Of a DNA stretch of 64,000 bases, positions 48,667-56,481 are shown in pieces; position 1 is the first letter of the stretch, and every line of letters begins with the position of its first letter. Made by a program: the position numbers and the translations under genes. The notes under the pieces are model-generated. The model searched no databases, was not told the origin of the DNA, and saw only the letters and a program-made list of their open reading frames with translations. The DNA is taken from contig NZ_JAUTAG010000001.1 in assembly GCF_030818255.1 (NCBI RefSeq), positions 1,674,001 through 1,738,000 of the forward strand, written 5' to 3'. Source of the stretch: Microbacterium sp. SORGH_AS_0969 (lineage in GTDB: Bacteria; Actinomycetota; Actinomycetes; Actinomycetales; Microbacteriaceae).

Positions 48667-50337
48667 ATGCCTTTTTCCGCTGACCGGCCCGGTCGTCCCG
48701 AAGCACCCGGCCGCCTCGACCGCATGACGGACGAGGAGCGCGCGCAGTACGTCGACGACATCCTCGCCGCGCAGAACCCGGCGCCCCGTGACAGCGCCCT
48801 TCACGACAACGTCACCGCCGACCTCGCGGAGTGGGGCGCCCCGTCCGGCCATCCCGACGGCGCGCAACCTCCGACGGGCGCCACCGCTCTTCTCGCCCAC
48901 TTCGACGACCCCGCCACCGACCCCGCCGAGCACCCCTCCTCCGGCGACGACTCCGCGAACCGGACGGAAGTGCTCGACGGCGATCGTCGGGTGTCGCTCG
49001 TCGAGACGGAGCTCGGCCGGTCCGATGCCGCGGGTTCTGGCGGCACCACCGAGCCCGTGGCATCCGGCCCCCGTCCGCCCCGCCTCCGGCGCGACGATCC
49101 GCGGCGCCCGCGACTCTCGCTCATCCGGCGCATGGCCGTGCTCGGCGGTGCCGACAACGATGTGCTCAACGAGGTTCCCGAAGAGGTCCCGCGCTTCGTT
49201 CAGATGTTCTTCGTCCTCGCGGGGACCGCTCTGGTCTCGTCGCTCTCGATGATGTTCGCGTTGCTCACGGGCGTGCGCGTCAGCCTCTTCCTGGCGATCC
49301 CCCTGGCCCTGGTCTGGGGCCTCATCATCTTCAACCTCGACCGCTTCCTCACGTCGACGATGCGCTCGACCCGGAACGTGTTCCGCCTGCTGGGTCTGGC
49401 TTTCCCCCGCATCGTCCTGGCCGCGCTGATCGGCGTCGTCGTCGCGGAGCCGCTCGTGCTGCAGGTGTTCCAGAACGACATCGCCCGCGAGGTGAATTCC
49501 ACCAACGTGACCCAGGCTCTGAGCGACCAGGATGCCGTCACCAACGGCCCCGAGAAGCAGGCGCTCGACGCCGCGTCCGCCCAGGTCGCCGCCCTCGAGA
49601 ACCAGGCGGCGACGGGCATCGTCGCGGGAACCTCCTCGACCTCGGCCGAATCGGCTGCCGCCCAGCAGACGGTGGACCAGCTCACGCAGCAGCTCGCCGC
49701 CCAGCAGACGGTGATCGATCAGGCGCGCGCGGTGTACCAGTGCGAGCTGACCGGTCAGGGTGCGGGCACCGTGCCGGGCTGTACGGGAGTCGCGGGCAAC
49801 GGCGCGAGTTCCGACGCCGCGCAGGCCCAGCTGGCCCAGGCGCAGTCGGCGTACGACGCCCTCTCGACCCAGCTGCAGCAGGCGCAGACCGCACTGGCTG
49901 CCGCCAACGCCGCGGGCACCGAGGCAGCGGCATCCTCTGCCGAGCAGAACAAGCAGCAGGCCGAGGACCAGCTCCCCGCCGCCCGCACGCAATACGAGGC
50001 GGCGCTGGCCGCGTACAACCAGCGCGCGGCGTCCGTCGCCGACGGCAACGCCGGCGCGGTCGGCCTGCTCAGCCAGATCACGGCCCTCGAACGCCTCTCG
50101 GATCGCGAACCGGTCCTCAGATGGGCGCACTACCTCATCGCCGCGCTCTTCTTCATGATCGAGCTGCTGCCGGTGCTGGTGAAGGTGCTCACCGGATTCG
50201 GTGGACCCTCGCTCTACGAGAAAGCCGAGAAGATGCGCGGCCAGATCGCCCTCGACCGCGTGACGGCCCGCACCTACCGCAAGCGCGCCGACGTGATCGT
50301 CGACGAAGCCGCGCGCGTCCCCGTGGCGACCGCCTGA
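48667..50337 (+). CDS. DUF4407 membrane protein with a long coiled-coil
   Basis: A 556-residue protein. The N-terminal 170 residues are disordered and rich in Ala/Pro/Arg. Three membrane helices lie at about 177-260 (VQMFFVLAGTALVSSLSMMF, then the FNLDRFLTS motif typical of DUF4407), followed by about 200 residues of Ala/Gln/Glu-rich coiled coil outside or inside the membrane with two Cys, and a last helix at about 485-510. DUF4407 has no known function. The start could be GTG at 48661. It overlaps the NUDIX gene by three bases (TGATG). Confidence 0.82.
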   Translation: MPFSADRPGRPEAPGRLDRMTDEERAQYVDDILAAQNPAPRDSALHDNVTADLAEWGAPSGHPDGAQPPTGATALLAHFDDPATDPAEHPSSGDDSANRTEVLDGDRRVSLVETELGRSDAAGSGGTTEPVASGPRPPRLRRDDPRRPRLSLIRRMAVLGGADNDVLNEVPEEVPRFVQMFFVLAGTALVSSLSMMFALLTGVRVSLFLAIPLALVWGLIIFNLDRFLTSTMRSTRNVFRLLGLAFPRIVLAALIGVVVAEPLVLQVFQNDIAREVNSTNVTQALSDQDAVTNGPEKQALDAASAQVAALENQAATGIVAGTSSTSAESAAAQQTVDQLTQQLAAQQTVIDQARAVYQCELTGQGAGTVPGCTGVAGNGASSDAAQAQLAQAQSAYDALSTQLQQAQTALAAANAAGTEAAASSAEQNKQQAEDQLPAARTQYEAALAAYNQRAASVADGNAGAVGLLSQITALERLSDREPVLRWAHYLIAALFFMIELLPVLVKVLTGFGGPSLYEKAEKMRGQIALDRVTARTYRKRADVIVDEAARVPVATA

Positions 50338-50816
50338 TGGTCGCCTGGAGCGCGGGGCTTCTGCTCTACCGCCTCACGCCCGCGCCCGAGGTGCTCATCG
50401 CGCACATGGGAGGGCCGTTCTGGGCCAAGAAAGACGCCGGCGCCTGGTCGATTCCGAAGGGCGAGTACGACCCCGAGACGGAGGGGGCTCTGGATGCCGC
50501 CCGCCGCGAGTTCCGCGAAGAGCTCGGCGTCGAGCCGCCCGAGGTCGACTGGGCCGAGCTCGGGACGTTCGCGTACTCCAGCGGGAAGAAAGTGGTTGTG
50601 TTCGCCGGCGACGGCGCCGGGTTCTCGGCATCCGGCTTCACCTTCGGGGAGTTCGAGATGGAGTGGCCGCCCCGCTCCGGCAAGCGGGCGTCGTTCCCCG
50701 AGGTCGACCGCGCCGAGTGGATGGGTCTGGATGCCGCCCGCGAGGCCCTCGTGAAGGGGCAGCGCCCCGCGCTCGACGCTCTCGCGTCTGCGCTCGAGGC
50801 CCTGCCCGGCGCCTGA
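50337..50816 (+). CDS. NUDIX hydrolase
   Basis: A 159-residue protein with a NUDIX box at about 41-66: a Gly-Glu start, then REFREELGVE, the metal-binding Glu residues all being present. Enzymes of this type cleave nucleoside diphosphate-linked compounds. The KKDAGAWSIPKGEYD segment resembles the MutT-like group often annotated as diadenosine or (d)NTP hydrolases. It is translationally coupled to the DUF4407 gene; its substrate is unknown. Confidence 0.9.
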   Translation: MVAWSAGLLLYRLTPAPEVLIAHMGGPFWAKKDAGAWSIPKGEYDPETEGALDAARREFREELGVEPPEVDWAELGTFAYSSGKKVVVFAGDGAGFSASGFTFGEFEMEWPPRSGKRASFPEVDRAEWMGLDAAREALVKGQRPALDALASALEALPGA

Positions 50817-50911
50817 CGCGGCGCCGTCGCCCTCGAAGCTCTTTCCGGGCGCCGACGCCACGCCCTCCGCGCCCGCGCGTGCCCTGCCGCGGCTCGACCC
50901 GGGGCGCGGGC

Positions 50912-51005
50912 GAAACTCCTGAGAAACGGCGAGCGCCCACCCCGCCTCCCGCGTGATCACGCGGGGAGGAGGGTGGGCGCGGACGATTCCTCAGGAGTTT
51001 CGCAC
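50912..51005. repeat. 94-bp nested palindrome between convergent genes
   Basis: The outer arms GCGAAACTCCTGAG (50912-50925) and CTCAGGAGTTTCGC (50992-51005) are perfect inverted repeats. Inside are GCGCCCACCC (50935-50944)/GGGTGGGCGC (50973-50982) and the self-complementary CGCGTGATCACGCG (50952-50965). It is probably a strong bidirectional terminator or a miniature palindromic element. Confidence 0.85.
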
Positions 51006-51037
51006 GGAGGGGTGCCGCAGCGGCGGCGCGGCCGACC

Positions 51038-52012
51038 TCACGGGCGCAGCAGCACCTTGCCGACGCGGGGCGAATCGCTCGCCGTCACGGCCTCCACGAT
51101 GTCGTCGAGGCCGAAGGTCGCCGCGACCGGGAGGGTCAGGGTGCCGTCGGCGAGGTAGCGCGACAGCTCGCCGAACAGGGCGCCGCGGGTCTCGGCATCC
51201 ATCGTCTTGCTCACGACGCTGCCCCAGAAGCCCTTCACGGTGGCCTGGCGGAAGATGAGGTCGCCGGCGCCGATCTCGAGTTTGCCTGCCCCCATCGACC
51301 CGAAGATCACGAGGGTGCCGTTCTCGCTCAGCAGCGAGAGGACCTGGCCGGCGGCGGGGCCACCGACCGAGTCGACACCCGCGACGACGGTGCCGTCGCC
51401 GATGATCGCGAGAGCCTGGTCGCGCCAGTCGTCGGCGTCCGTCGACACGACGTTGTCGATGCCCTGCGCGGCGAGTTCCTCGACGGCGCTCTGTCGGCGG
51501 ACGAGACCGAGGACATGGATGCCACGGGCCTTGGCGATCTGCGCGACCATGCGACCGACCGCGCCGTTGGCGGTGTTCTGCACGATCCAGTCGCCGGGCT
51601 TCAGATCGAGCGAGTGCAGCAGGCTGATCGCGCTGAACGGCATGGACACGAGCTGTGCGGCCATCTCGTCGGGGAGTCCGTCGACCACGGGGATGAGGCC
51701 GGCCGCCTTCGTGACGACCTGCTCGGCCCAGACGCCGAAGGTGCCGCCCGTGGCGACGCGCTGGCCGACGCTCAGGCCCTCGACGCCCTCGCCGAGTTCT
51801 TCGATGACCCCGACGGCCTCGGTGCCGGCGCGCGCGGGGAGCTCGGGCTTGAAGCCGTAGGTGCCGCGGATCGTCCACAGGTCGTGGTTGTGGATGGGCG
51901 ACAGGATCACGCGCAGGCGCACCTCGCCGGGGCCGGGGGTCGGGGTCTCGACCTCTTCGACGCCGAGGACGTCGGCCGGTTCGCCGAACTCGTGGTGGAT
52001 GACTGCGCGCAT
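51038..52012 (-). CDS. Zinc-binding-type MDR oxidoreductase, quinone reductase-like
   Basis: A 324-residue medium-chain dehydrogenase/reductase. The substrate domain has the GTEAVGVIEELG motif, and the cofactor domain has NTANGAVGRMVAQ, close to the AxxGxxG pattern of quinone/enoyl reductases of the NADPH type. Structural zinc Cys residues are absent. It lies divergent from a TetR-type regulator, and the palindrome GGTCTAATATAGACC in the 183-base gap probably controls it. Such pairs often respond to quinones or electrophiles. Confidence 0.88.
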   Translation of the reverse strand: MRAVIHHEFGEPADVLGVEEVETPTPGPGEVRLRVILSPIHNHDLWTIRGTYGFKPELPARAGTEAVGVIEELGEGVEGLSVGQRVATGGTFGVWAEQVVTKAAGLIPVVDGLPDEMAAQLVSMPFSAISLLHSLDLKPGDWIVQNTANGAVGRMVAQIAKARGIHVLGLVRRQSAVEELAAQGIDNVVSTDADDWRDQALAIIGDGTVVAGVDSVGGPAAGQVLSLLSENGTLVIFGSMGAGKLEIGAGDLIFRQATVKGFWGSVVSKTMDAETRGALFGELSRYLADGTLTLPVAATFGLDDIVEAVTASDSPRVGKVLLRP

Positions 52013-52043
52013 GGATTCCTCCTGTGGTTATTTTGTAACGACT

Positions 52044-52058
52044 GGTCTAATATAGACC
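52044..52058. promoter_or_regulatory. Probable TetR operator
   Basis: GGTCTAATATAGACC has perfect 6-base arms around ATA and lies 32 bases upstream of the oxidoreductase start, between it and the divergent TetR gene. Confidence 0.68.
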
Positions 52059-52082
52059 TCGGGCGCGCAAAAGCAACCGTGA

Positions 52083-52166
52083 GGACTCTGAGCCGGTCGA
52101 GGGGTCCGGTGGCTTCGACAAGCTCAGCCACCTGCGCCGGAGGACCCTGAGCCTGTCGAAGGGTCC
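52083..52166. repeat. Three consecutive REP-like palindromes
   Basis: Elements at 52083-52107 (GGACTCTGAGCCGGTCGAGG), 52108-52132 (GGTGGCTTCGACAAGCTCAG) and 52142-52166 (GGACCCTGAGCCTGTCGAAG) are each inverted repeats and lie back to back in the divergent promoter region. Confidence 0.85.
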
Positions 52167-52195
52167 GGCACCAGCAAGGGGTACGGGGAGAGAAC

Positions 52196-52801
52196 ATGGG
52201 CAGGATGCCGAGCTTCGAACGCTCCGCCGTCATCGACGCCGCGCGCGACGTGTTCTGGCGGCGCGGCTACGCCGAGACCGGTATCGCCGAGCTCGAAGAG
52301 GCCACCGGCCTCACACGCTCCAGCATCTACAACGCCTTCGGAAGCAAGCGCGGACTCTTCGACGCGGTGCTCGCCGCCTACCTCGACGACGTCGTCCGCA
52401 CGCGTCTGCGCCCCCTGGGCGGGGGAGACCCGGGCGCGCTCGAAGCGTACGTCGCCGAGATGGCCGCCGGGATCGCCGCCGACACCCCGCGGGCCCGCCT
52501 CGGCTGCCTGCTCTTGAACGCAGGATCCTCGCCGCTCGCGTCCGACGACGCCGACGTCCGCACCCTCGTGTCGGATTACGCGGCCGAGATGCGCGCCGCG
52601 ATCCGCGCCGCCGTCGCCGACCGTCGCCCCGATCTGACTCCGGATGCCGTCGACGCCCTCGCCGCGGTCTGCGCCTCGCTCGTGGTGGCCGGTCTCACCC
52701 TCGCGCGCGCCGACCGTGACGGGGCGATCGCGACCCTGGCATCCATCCCCACGACCCTGGAGTCGTGGGGTCGGAGACTTGAGGCGCGGCCGGCGGTCTG
52801 A
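52196..52801 (+). CDS. TetR/AcrR-family regulator
   Basis: A 201-residue protein. The N-terminal helix-turn-helix reads AARDVFWRRGYAETGIAELE and LTRSSIYNAFGSKRGLF, and the C-terminal part is the TetR_C_16-like helical domain with ARLGCLLLNAG. GGAG lies five bases before the ATG. It is divergent from the quinone-reductase-like gene, whose promoter contains the palindrome at 52044; autoregulation is likely. Confidence 0.92.
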   Translation: MGRMPSFERSAVIDAARDVFWRRGYAETGIAELEEATGLTRSSIYNAFGSKRGLFDAVLAAYLDDVVRTRLRPLGGGDPGALEAYVAEMAAGIAADTPRARLGCLLLNAGSSPLASDDADVRTLVSDYAAEMRAAIRAAVADRRPDLTPDAVDALAAVCASLVVAGLTLARADRDGAIATLASIPTTLESWGRRLEARPAV

Positions 52802-52807
52802 CGCGCT

Positions 52808-53236
52808 CTAGTGGCTCGTCAATGAGTTGAAGAGCAGGCTCGTGCGCGTGTCGGTGACGCCCGGAACGGCGCGGATGCGTTCGAGGGCGGTATCGAAATC
52901 GGACAGGGTCGACGAGCGGAGATGAACGACGAGATCCCACTCGCCGATCGTTGAATGAAGCTCATCGACGTCGGGGAAACCGCGGATCGATCGGATGACC
53001 GCCTTGCCCTGATTGGGGGAGATGGACACCATCGACACCCCTCGGATGGCGTTGCGGTCCACGTCATTGCCCAACCGCACGGTGAACGCTTCGATTACGC
53101 CGTCCGAGACCATTCTGTCGATCCGTGAGGTGACCGTCGAGCGGTTCACTCCGACCTGTCTTGCCAACTCCGCGACGGGGGTTCGCGCATCTGCGCGTAG
53201 CAGTGAGATCAACTTGTGGTCGATTGCATCCGGCAT
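52808..53236 (-). CDS. Lrp/AsnC-family regulator
   Basis: A 142-residue protein with an N-terminal helix-turn-helix (DHKLISLLRADARTPVAELA, RSTVTSRIDRM) and a C-terminal RAM ligand domain (VDELHSTIGEWDLVVHL). I chose the ATG at 53236; the extra N-terminal residues of a longer frame are not typical. It converges closely on tetR (6 bases). Its divergent neighbour is a broken drug/metabolite transporter gene. Lrp genes often regulate a divergent amino-acid exporter of that family, so its target may be lost here. Confidence 0.9.
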   Translation of the reverse strand: MPDAIDHKLISLLRADARTPVAELARQVGVNRSTVTSRIDRMVSDGVIEAFTVRLGNDVDRNAIRGVSMVSISPNQGKAVIRSIRGFPDVDELHSTIGEWDLVVHLRSSTLSDFDTALERIRAVPGVTDTRTSLLFNSLTSH

Positions 53237-53414
53237 GACGATCAGCTTAATACGACTCCGCATTCCGTTCAGAGACTATGCACAATGTCGTACATCTGTC
53301 CGTTGAGTAACCACAGTGCTTACTTCTACCGTTAGACCTGCCTCGCGATCGGTACCCGATCGGTCAGCGTCGCGGCCGAGCCCATCCGGCCTCAAGCCCC
53401 TCCCGGAGAGTTGA

Positions 53415-53534
53415 ATGATGAACCCTGTCCTGTGGGCGCTCGTATCGAGCGGTGCATTCGGTCTGAGCGATTTCGTGGGCGGCGCGGCCTCGCGTCGCGC
53501 TCCCGCACTGCGGCGCGCCTCTGCGTACGGGAGG
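53415..53534 (+). pseudogene. Truncated EamA/DMT-type transporter, N-terminal remnant
   Basis: Only the first about 30 residues are recognisable: NPVLWALVSSGAFGLSDFVGG is the first helix of EamA-family transporters. A proper GGAG site precedes the ATG. Similarity ends near 53510, and the next gene lies on the other strand and begins at once. The rest has been deleted. The frame stays open to 55118 by chance and joins the thiolase frame, which is not a real fusion. Confidence 0.75.
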
Positions 53535-53849
53535 TCAGGCCAGCTTCACCGCGGTGCCGTAGGCGACGACCTCCTGGAAGTTCTGCGCCACCTCGCTCGT
53601 GTCGAAGCGCATCGCGATCACCGCGTCGGCGCCGAGCGCCTGCGCTTCTTCGATGAGGCGCTGCTTGGCCTCGTCGCGGCTTTCCTGGAGCTGCTTGGTG
53701 AGGCCCTGCAGCTCACCTCCGAAGATCGACTTGAGGCCGGCGCCGAACTGCACGCCGAGGTTGCGGGCGCGCACGGTGAGGCCGGTCACCTCCCCGAAGA
53801 CCTCGGTGATTTGACGGCCAGGGACATCGTTCATCGTCGTGACGAGCAT
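53535..53849 (-). CDS. YbjQ/UPF0145 family protein
   Basis: A 104-residue protein of the YbjQ type: GRQITEVFGEVTGLTV at the N-terminus, EEAQALGADAVIAMRFD in the middle and VVAYGTAV at the C-terminus. The family forms small pentamers of unknown function. The ATG at 53849 gives the family's usual length. Its 3' end abuts the truncated transporter, so one deletion joined the two. Confidence 0.9.
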   Translation of the reverse strand: MLVTTMNDVPGRQITEVFGEVTGLTVRARNLGVQFGAGLKSIFGGELQGLTKQLQESRDEAKQRLIEEAQALGADAVIAMRFDTSEVAQNFQEVVAYGTAVKLA

Positions 53850-53939
53850 GGGGTCAGTGTGGCAGCGAGGGTGCGGGATGCACCAGACCCGATCAGGCGA
53901 CCCCTGGATCGGCGCGCGGCACTCCCGTACTGTGCACAC

Positions 53940-55118
53940 GTGTCAGAATCGCGCATCGTCATCGTCTCGGGCGCACGAACGCCCATCGGCTCGTTCGCCG
54001 GATCGCTCTCCGGTATCGACGCATACGAGCTCGGGGCCATCGCGGTGACCGAGGCTCTCCGCCGCGCGGGCGTCGAGAAGGACGCGGTCGACGAGGTCGT
54101 GATGGGCTGCATCGCGCAGAACGGTCCCGACGCTTACAACGCCCGTCGCGTCGCGCTCGCCGCGGGGTTTCCCACCCGGGTCCCCGCTTTCACGGTCAAC
54201 CGTCTCTGCGGCTCGGGTCTTCAGGCGATCTGGTCCGCGGCCCAGGAGCTCCGTTGGGGTGGCATCGACGTCGCCGTCGCCGGCGGTGACGAGAGCATGT
54301 CGCGCACGCCGTTCCTCGAGTACGGCGCCCGCGGCAACGCGCGTCTCGGCGACCGCGTGCTCCTCGACGGAACCCTCGCGATCCTCACCGACCCTTTCAG
54401 TGGCCGGCACATGGGCACGACGGCCGAGGTCGTGGCATCCCGGTACTCCGTTTCGCGTGAGGAGCAGGACGCCTTCGCGGTCGAGAGCCAGCGACGGGCG
54501 TCGACGGATGCCGCGCGCGCGGCGTTCGCGGAGGAGATCGTGCCCGTGACGACCGGCGGAAAGCGCCCGGTCGAGGTCTCGGTCGACGAGCACCCGCGGC
54601 CCGGAACGACCATGGAGGCACTGGCCGGCCTGCGCCCCGCATTCGAGAAGGACGGCTCGGTCACCGCGGGCAACTCCTCCGGCATCAACGACGGTGCCGC
54701 CGCGACCGTGCTCATGCGCGAGGACGACGTGCGCGACCGCGGGCTGAAGGGACTCGCGACCCTCGAGGCCGTGACCACCGCGGGCGTCGACCCCGAGATC
54801 ATGGGGTACGCGCCCGTTCTGGCGCTTCAGCGCCTCTGGGACCAGACCGGACTCAGCCCCGCCGATGTCGACGTGATCGAATTGAATGAGGCGTTCGCCG
54901 CACAAGCGGTCGCGGTGATCCGCGATGCGGGCCTCGACCCGTCGAAGGTCAACCCGTACGGCGGCGCAATCGCCCTCGGTCACCCGGTCGGAGCGACGGG
55001 CGCGATCCTGACGGTCCGCGCCGCCCTCGACCTGCAGCGCCGCGACCTCGAGTACGCGGTCGTGACGATGTGCATCGGCGGCGGTCAGGCGCTCGCGGCG
55101 CTGCTGCGGCGGTACTGA
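53940..55118 (+). CDS. Acetyl-CoA C-acyltransferase (thiolase)
   Basis: A 392-residue thiolase. The nucleophilic Cys90 is in NRLCGSG, His348 in [14 protein letters not shown] and the general-base Cys378 in [16 protein letters not shown] is the third signature. It makes or cleaves acetoacetyl-CoA/3-ketoacyl-CoA in the cytoplasm. It starts at a GTG (53940). No beta-oxidation genes adjoin it, but an acyl-CoA dehydrogenase and enoyl-CoA hydratase lie 7 kb away. Confidence 0.93.
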   Translation: MSESRIVIVSGARTPIGSFAGSLSGIDAYELGAIAVTEALRRAGVEKDAVDEVVMGCIAQNGPDAYNARRVALAAGFPTRVPAFTVNRLCGSGLQAIWSAAQELRWGGIDVAVAGGDESMSRTPFLEYGARGNARLGDRVLLDGTLAILTDPFSGRHMGTTAEVVASRYSVSREEQDAFAVESQRRASTDAARAAFAEEIVPVTTGGKRPVEVSVDEHPRPGTTMEALAGLRPAFEKDGSVTAGNSSGINDGAAATVLMREDDVRDRGLKGLATLEAVTTAGVDPEIMGYAPVLALQRLWDQTGLSPADVDVIELNEAFAAQAVAVIRDAGLDPSKVNPYGGAIALGHPVGATGAILTVRAALDLQRRDLEYAVVTMCIGGGQALAALLRRY

Positions 55119-55192
55119 CGCGGGCGATCTCTCGCGGAGGTGTGAGGCATACTTCGCAGTTCGAGGGCGAGGCGCGGGTTCGCGGCTGCCCG

Positions 55193-55220
55193 TGCCGGAG
55201 TTTGTGGGTCGACTCCGGCA
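55193..55220. terminator. Stem-loop between thiolase and membrane-protein genes
   Basis: TGCCGGAGT (55193-55201) pairs with ACTCCGGCA (55212-55220) around a ten-base loop, between two convergent genes. Confidence 0.6.
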
Positions 55221-55250
55221 GGACGATCCGGCTCGCGGAACGGGCCCTCA

Positions 55251-55667
55251 TCAGGGGACGAAGACGTCTGCGGCGCCTGCGCCCATGAGGAAGAGTCGAC
55301 CGCCGAAGAGCACCTGCGCGGCGACCATGCCGATGAGCGAGGCGACGGCGACACTCACCATCGCGTACCGCCAGCCGCGGCCGGTGCGCGGTTGCCGCGG
55401 GAACACCGTGAGCCCGAGCGTGAGGACGCCGATGGCGTGCGCCACGAGCAGGGGGACGGTGCCGAACTGAAACCCGAAGCCTGCCATCGTCGTGCCCGCG
55501 GAGAGAGCCTTCGGCTGGTCGCTCATTTCCTCCTCGAACGCCATGCCGAACCACAGCCATGACGCGACGGCCATGACCACCCCGAGTGCGCTGAGCACCC
55601 AGAACGTCGCCCCCGGCGAGCTGCGTCGCGAGGTGGCCGGGCGTTGTGTGGTCCGTGTCGAGCTCAT
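55251..55667 (-). CDS. Small membrane protein of unknown function
   Basis: A 138-residue protein with a Thr/Arg-rich N-terminus and three to four hydrophobic segments (about 25-45, 55-75, 95-115 and near the C-terminus). I recognise no family. No good ribosome-binding site precedes the ATG at 55667. It is divergent from the S51-like gene, with only 39 bases between. Confidence 0.65.
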   Translation of the reverse strand: MSSTRTTQRPATSRRSSPGATFWVLSALGVVMAVASWLWFGMAFEEEMSDQPKALSAGTTMAGFGFQFGTVPLLVAHAIGVLTLGLTVFPRQPRTGRGWRYAMVSVAVASLIGMVAAQVLFGGRLFLMGAGAADVFVP

Positions 55668-55706
55668 GGGGTTCAGGGTAGGGCGCGTGACCGCGATACT
55701 GAGCGG

Positions 55707-56417
55707 ATGAGTGTTCATCTTCTCGGTGGCGGGCGCGACGTCGCGCGCTGCGGTGCCCTGCTGGAGCCCTTCGTTGCGGAAGCGCGGGAGCGGGCGGGCG
55801 ATCGCGACCCGGTCATCGCCATGCTGCTCGTACTCGAGGCCGATGACGACAGCTCGGTCGCGCGTTTCCGCAGCGCCCTCGAGGCCGGAGGCGCGGGAAG
55901 CATCCGAGTGGAGGCCATCGTCGAGGGAGAGAGCTTCACGGATGCCGCGATCGAGGCCGACGGCGTCTTCGTCGGCGGCGGCCTGACCCCGGCATACCAC
56001 GATGCGTTCCGCGTCATCCGGGAAGAGCTGCGCGAACGGGTGGCCGGGGGAATGCCGTACGCCGGCTTCTCGGCGGGAGCGGCGATCGCGGCCGAGCGTG
56101 CGCTCGTCGGCGGATGGCTGCGCGGCGGCGTCGAGGTCTGCGTGGAGGACGCGGCCGAGGAGCTCGGCGAGCTCGAGGTGCGCCCGGGCCTCGGACTCCT
56201 CGGCTTCGCCGTCGACGTCCACGCCGCCCAGTGGGGCACCCTTTCGCGTCTCGTCGCCGCGGTCGACGCGGGCCTCGTCACCGACGGCGTGGCGATCGAC
56301 GAGAACACGGCCCTGGTGGTCTCGGCGCAGGCGGCCCCGGCCGTGCGTGGCAGCGGGCAGGTCTGGCGCGTCGAGTCCGCGGCATCCGGGGTTCTGGTTC
56401 AGCTGCTCCGCGCCTGA
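55707..56417 (+). CDS. Peptidase E-like (S51/class I glutamine amidotransferase-like) protein
   Basis: A 236-residue protein with the nucleophile elbow GFSAGAAIA (Ser near 120) and the upstream GVFVGGGLTPAYHD segment, as in peptidase E and cyanophycinase. Such serine enzymes hydrolyse Asp-X dipeptides or cyanophycin. The substrate here is not clear, because the family is also used for other amidohydrolases. It has no signal peptide, so it is cytoplasmic. Confidence 0.82.
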   Translation: MSVHLLGGGRDVARCGALLEPFVAEARERAGDRDPVIAMLLVLEADDDSSVARFRSALEAGGAGSIRVEAIVEGESFTDAAIEADGVFVGGGLTPAYHDAFRVIREELRERVAGGMPYAGFSAGAAIAAERALVGGWLRGGVEVCVEDAAEELGELEVRPGLGLLGFAVDVHAAQWGTLSRLVAAVDAGLVTDGVAIDENTALVVSAQAAPAVRGSGQVWRVESAASGVLVQLLRA

Positions 56418-56438
56418 CGGCGGCCCCCGGGACAGAAA

Positions 56439-56466
56439 CGGCCCCCACCCGCGAGGGTGAGGGCCG
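56439..56466. terminator. Bidirectional stem-loop
   Basis: CGGCCC...ACCC pairs with GGGT...GGGCCG around GCGA, in the short space between two convergent genes. Confidence 0.65.
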
Positions 56467-56481
56467 CTCCGGTTCGGCGTG

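Noticed and set aside
53415..55118. A 567-residue frame joining an EamA-like start to the thiolase
   Set aside because: Only the first 30 residues resemble EamA, the middle is antisense to ybjQ, and the thiolase has its own GTG start at 53940. The joined frame is accidental.
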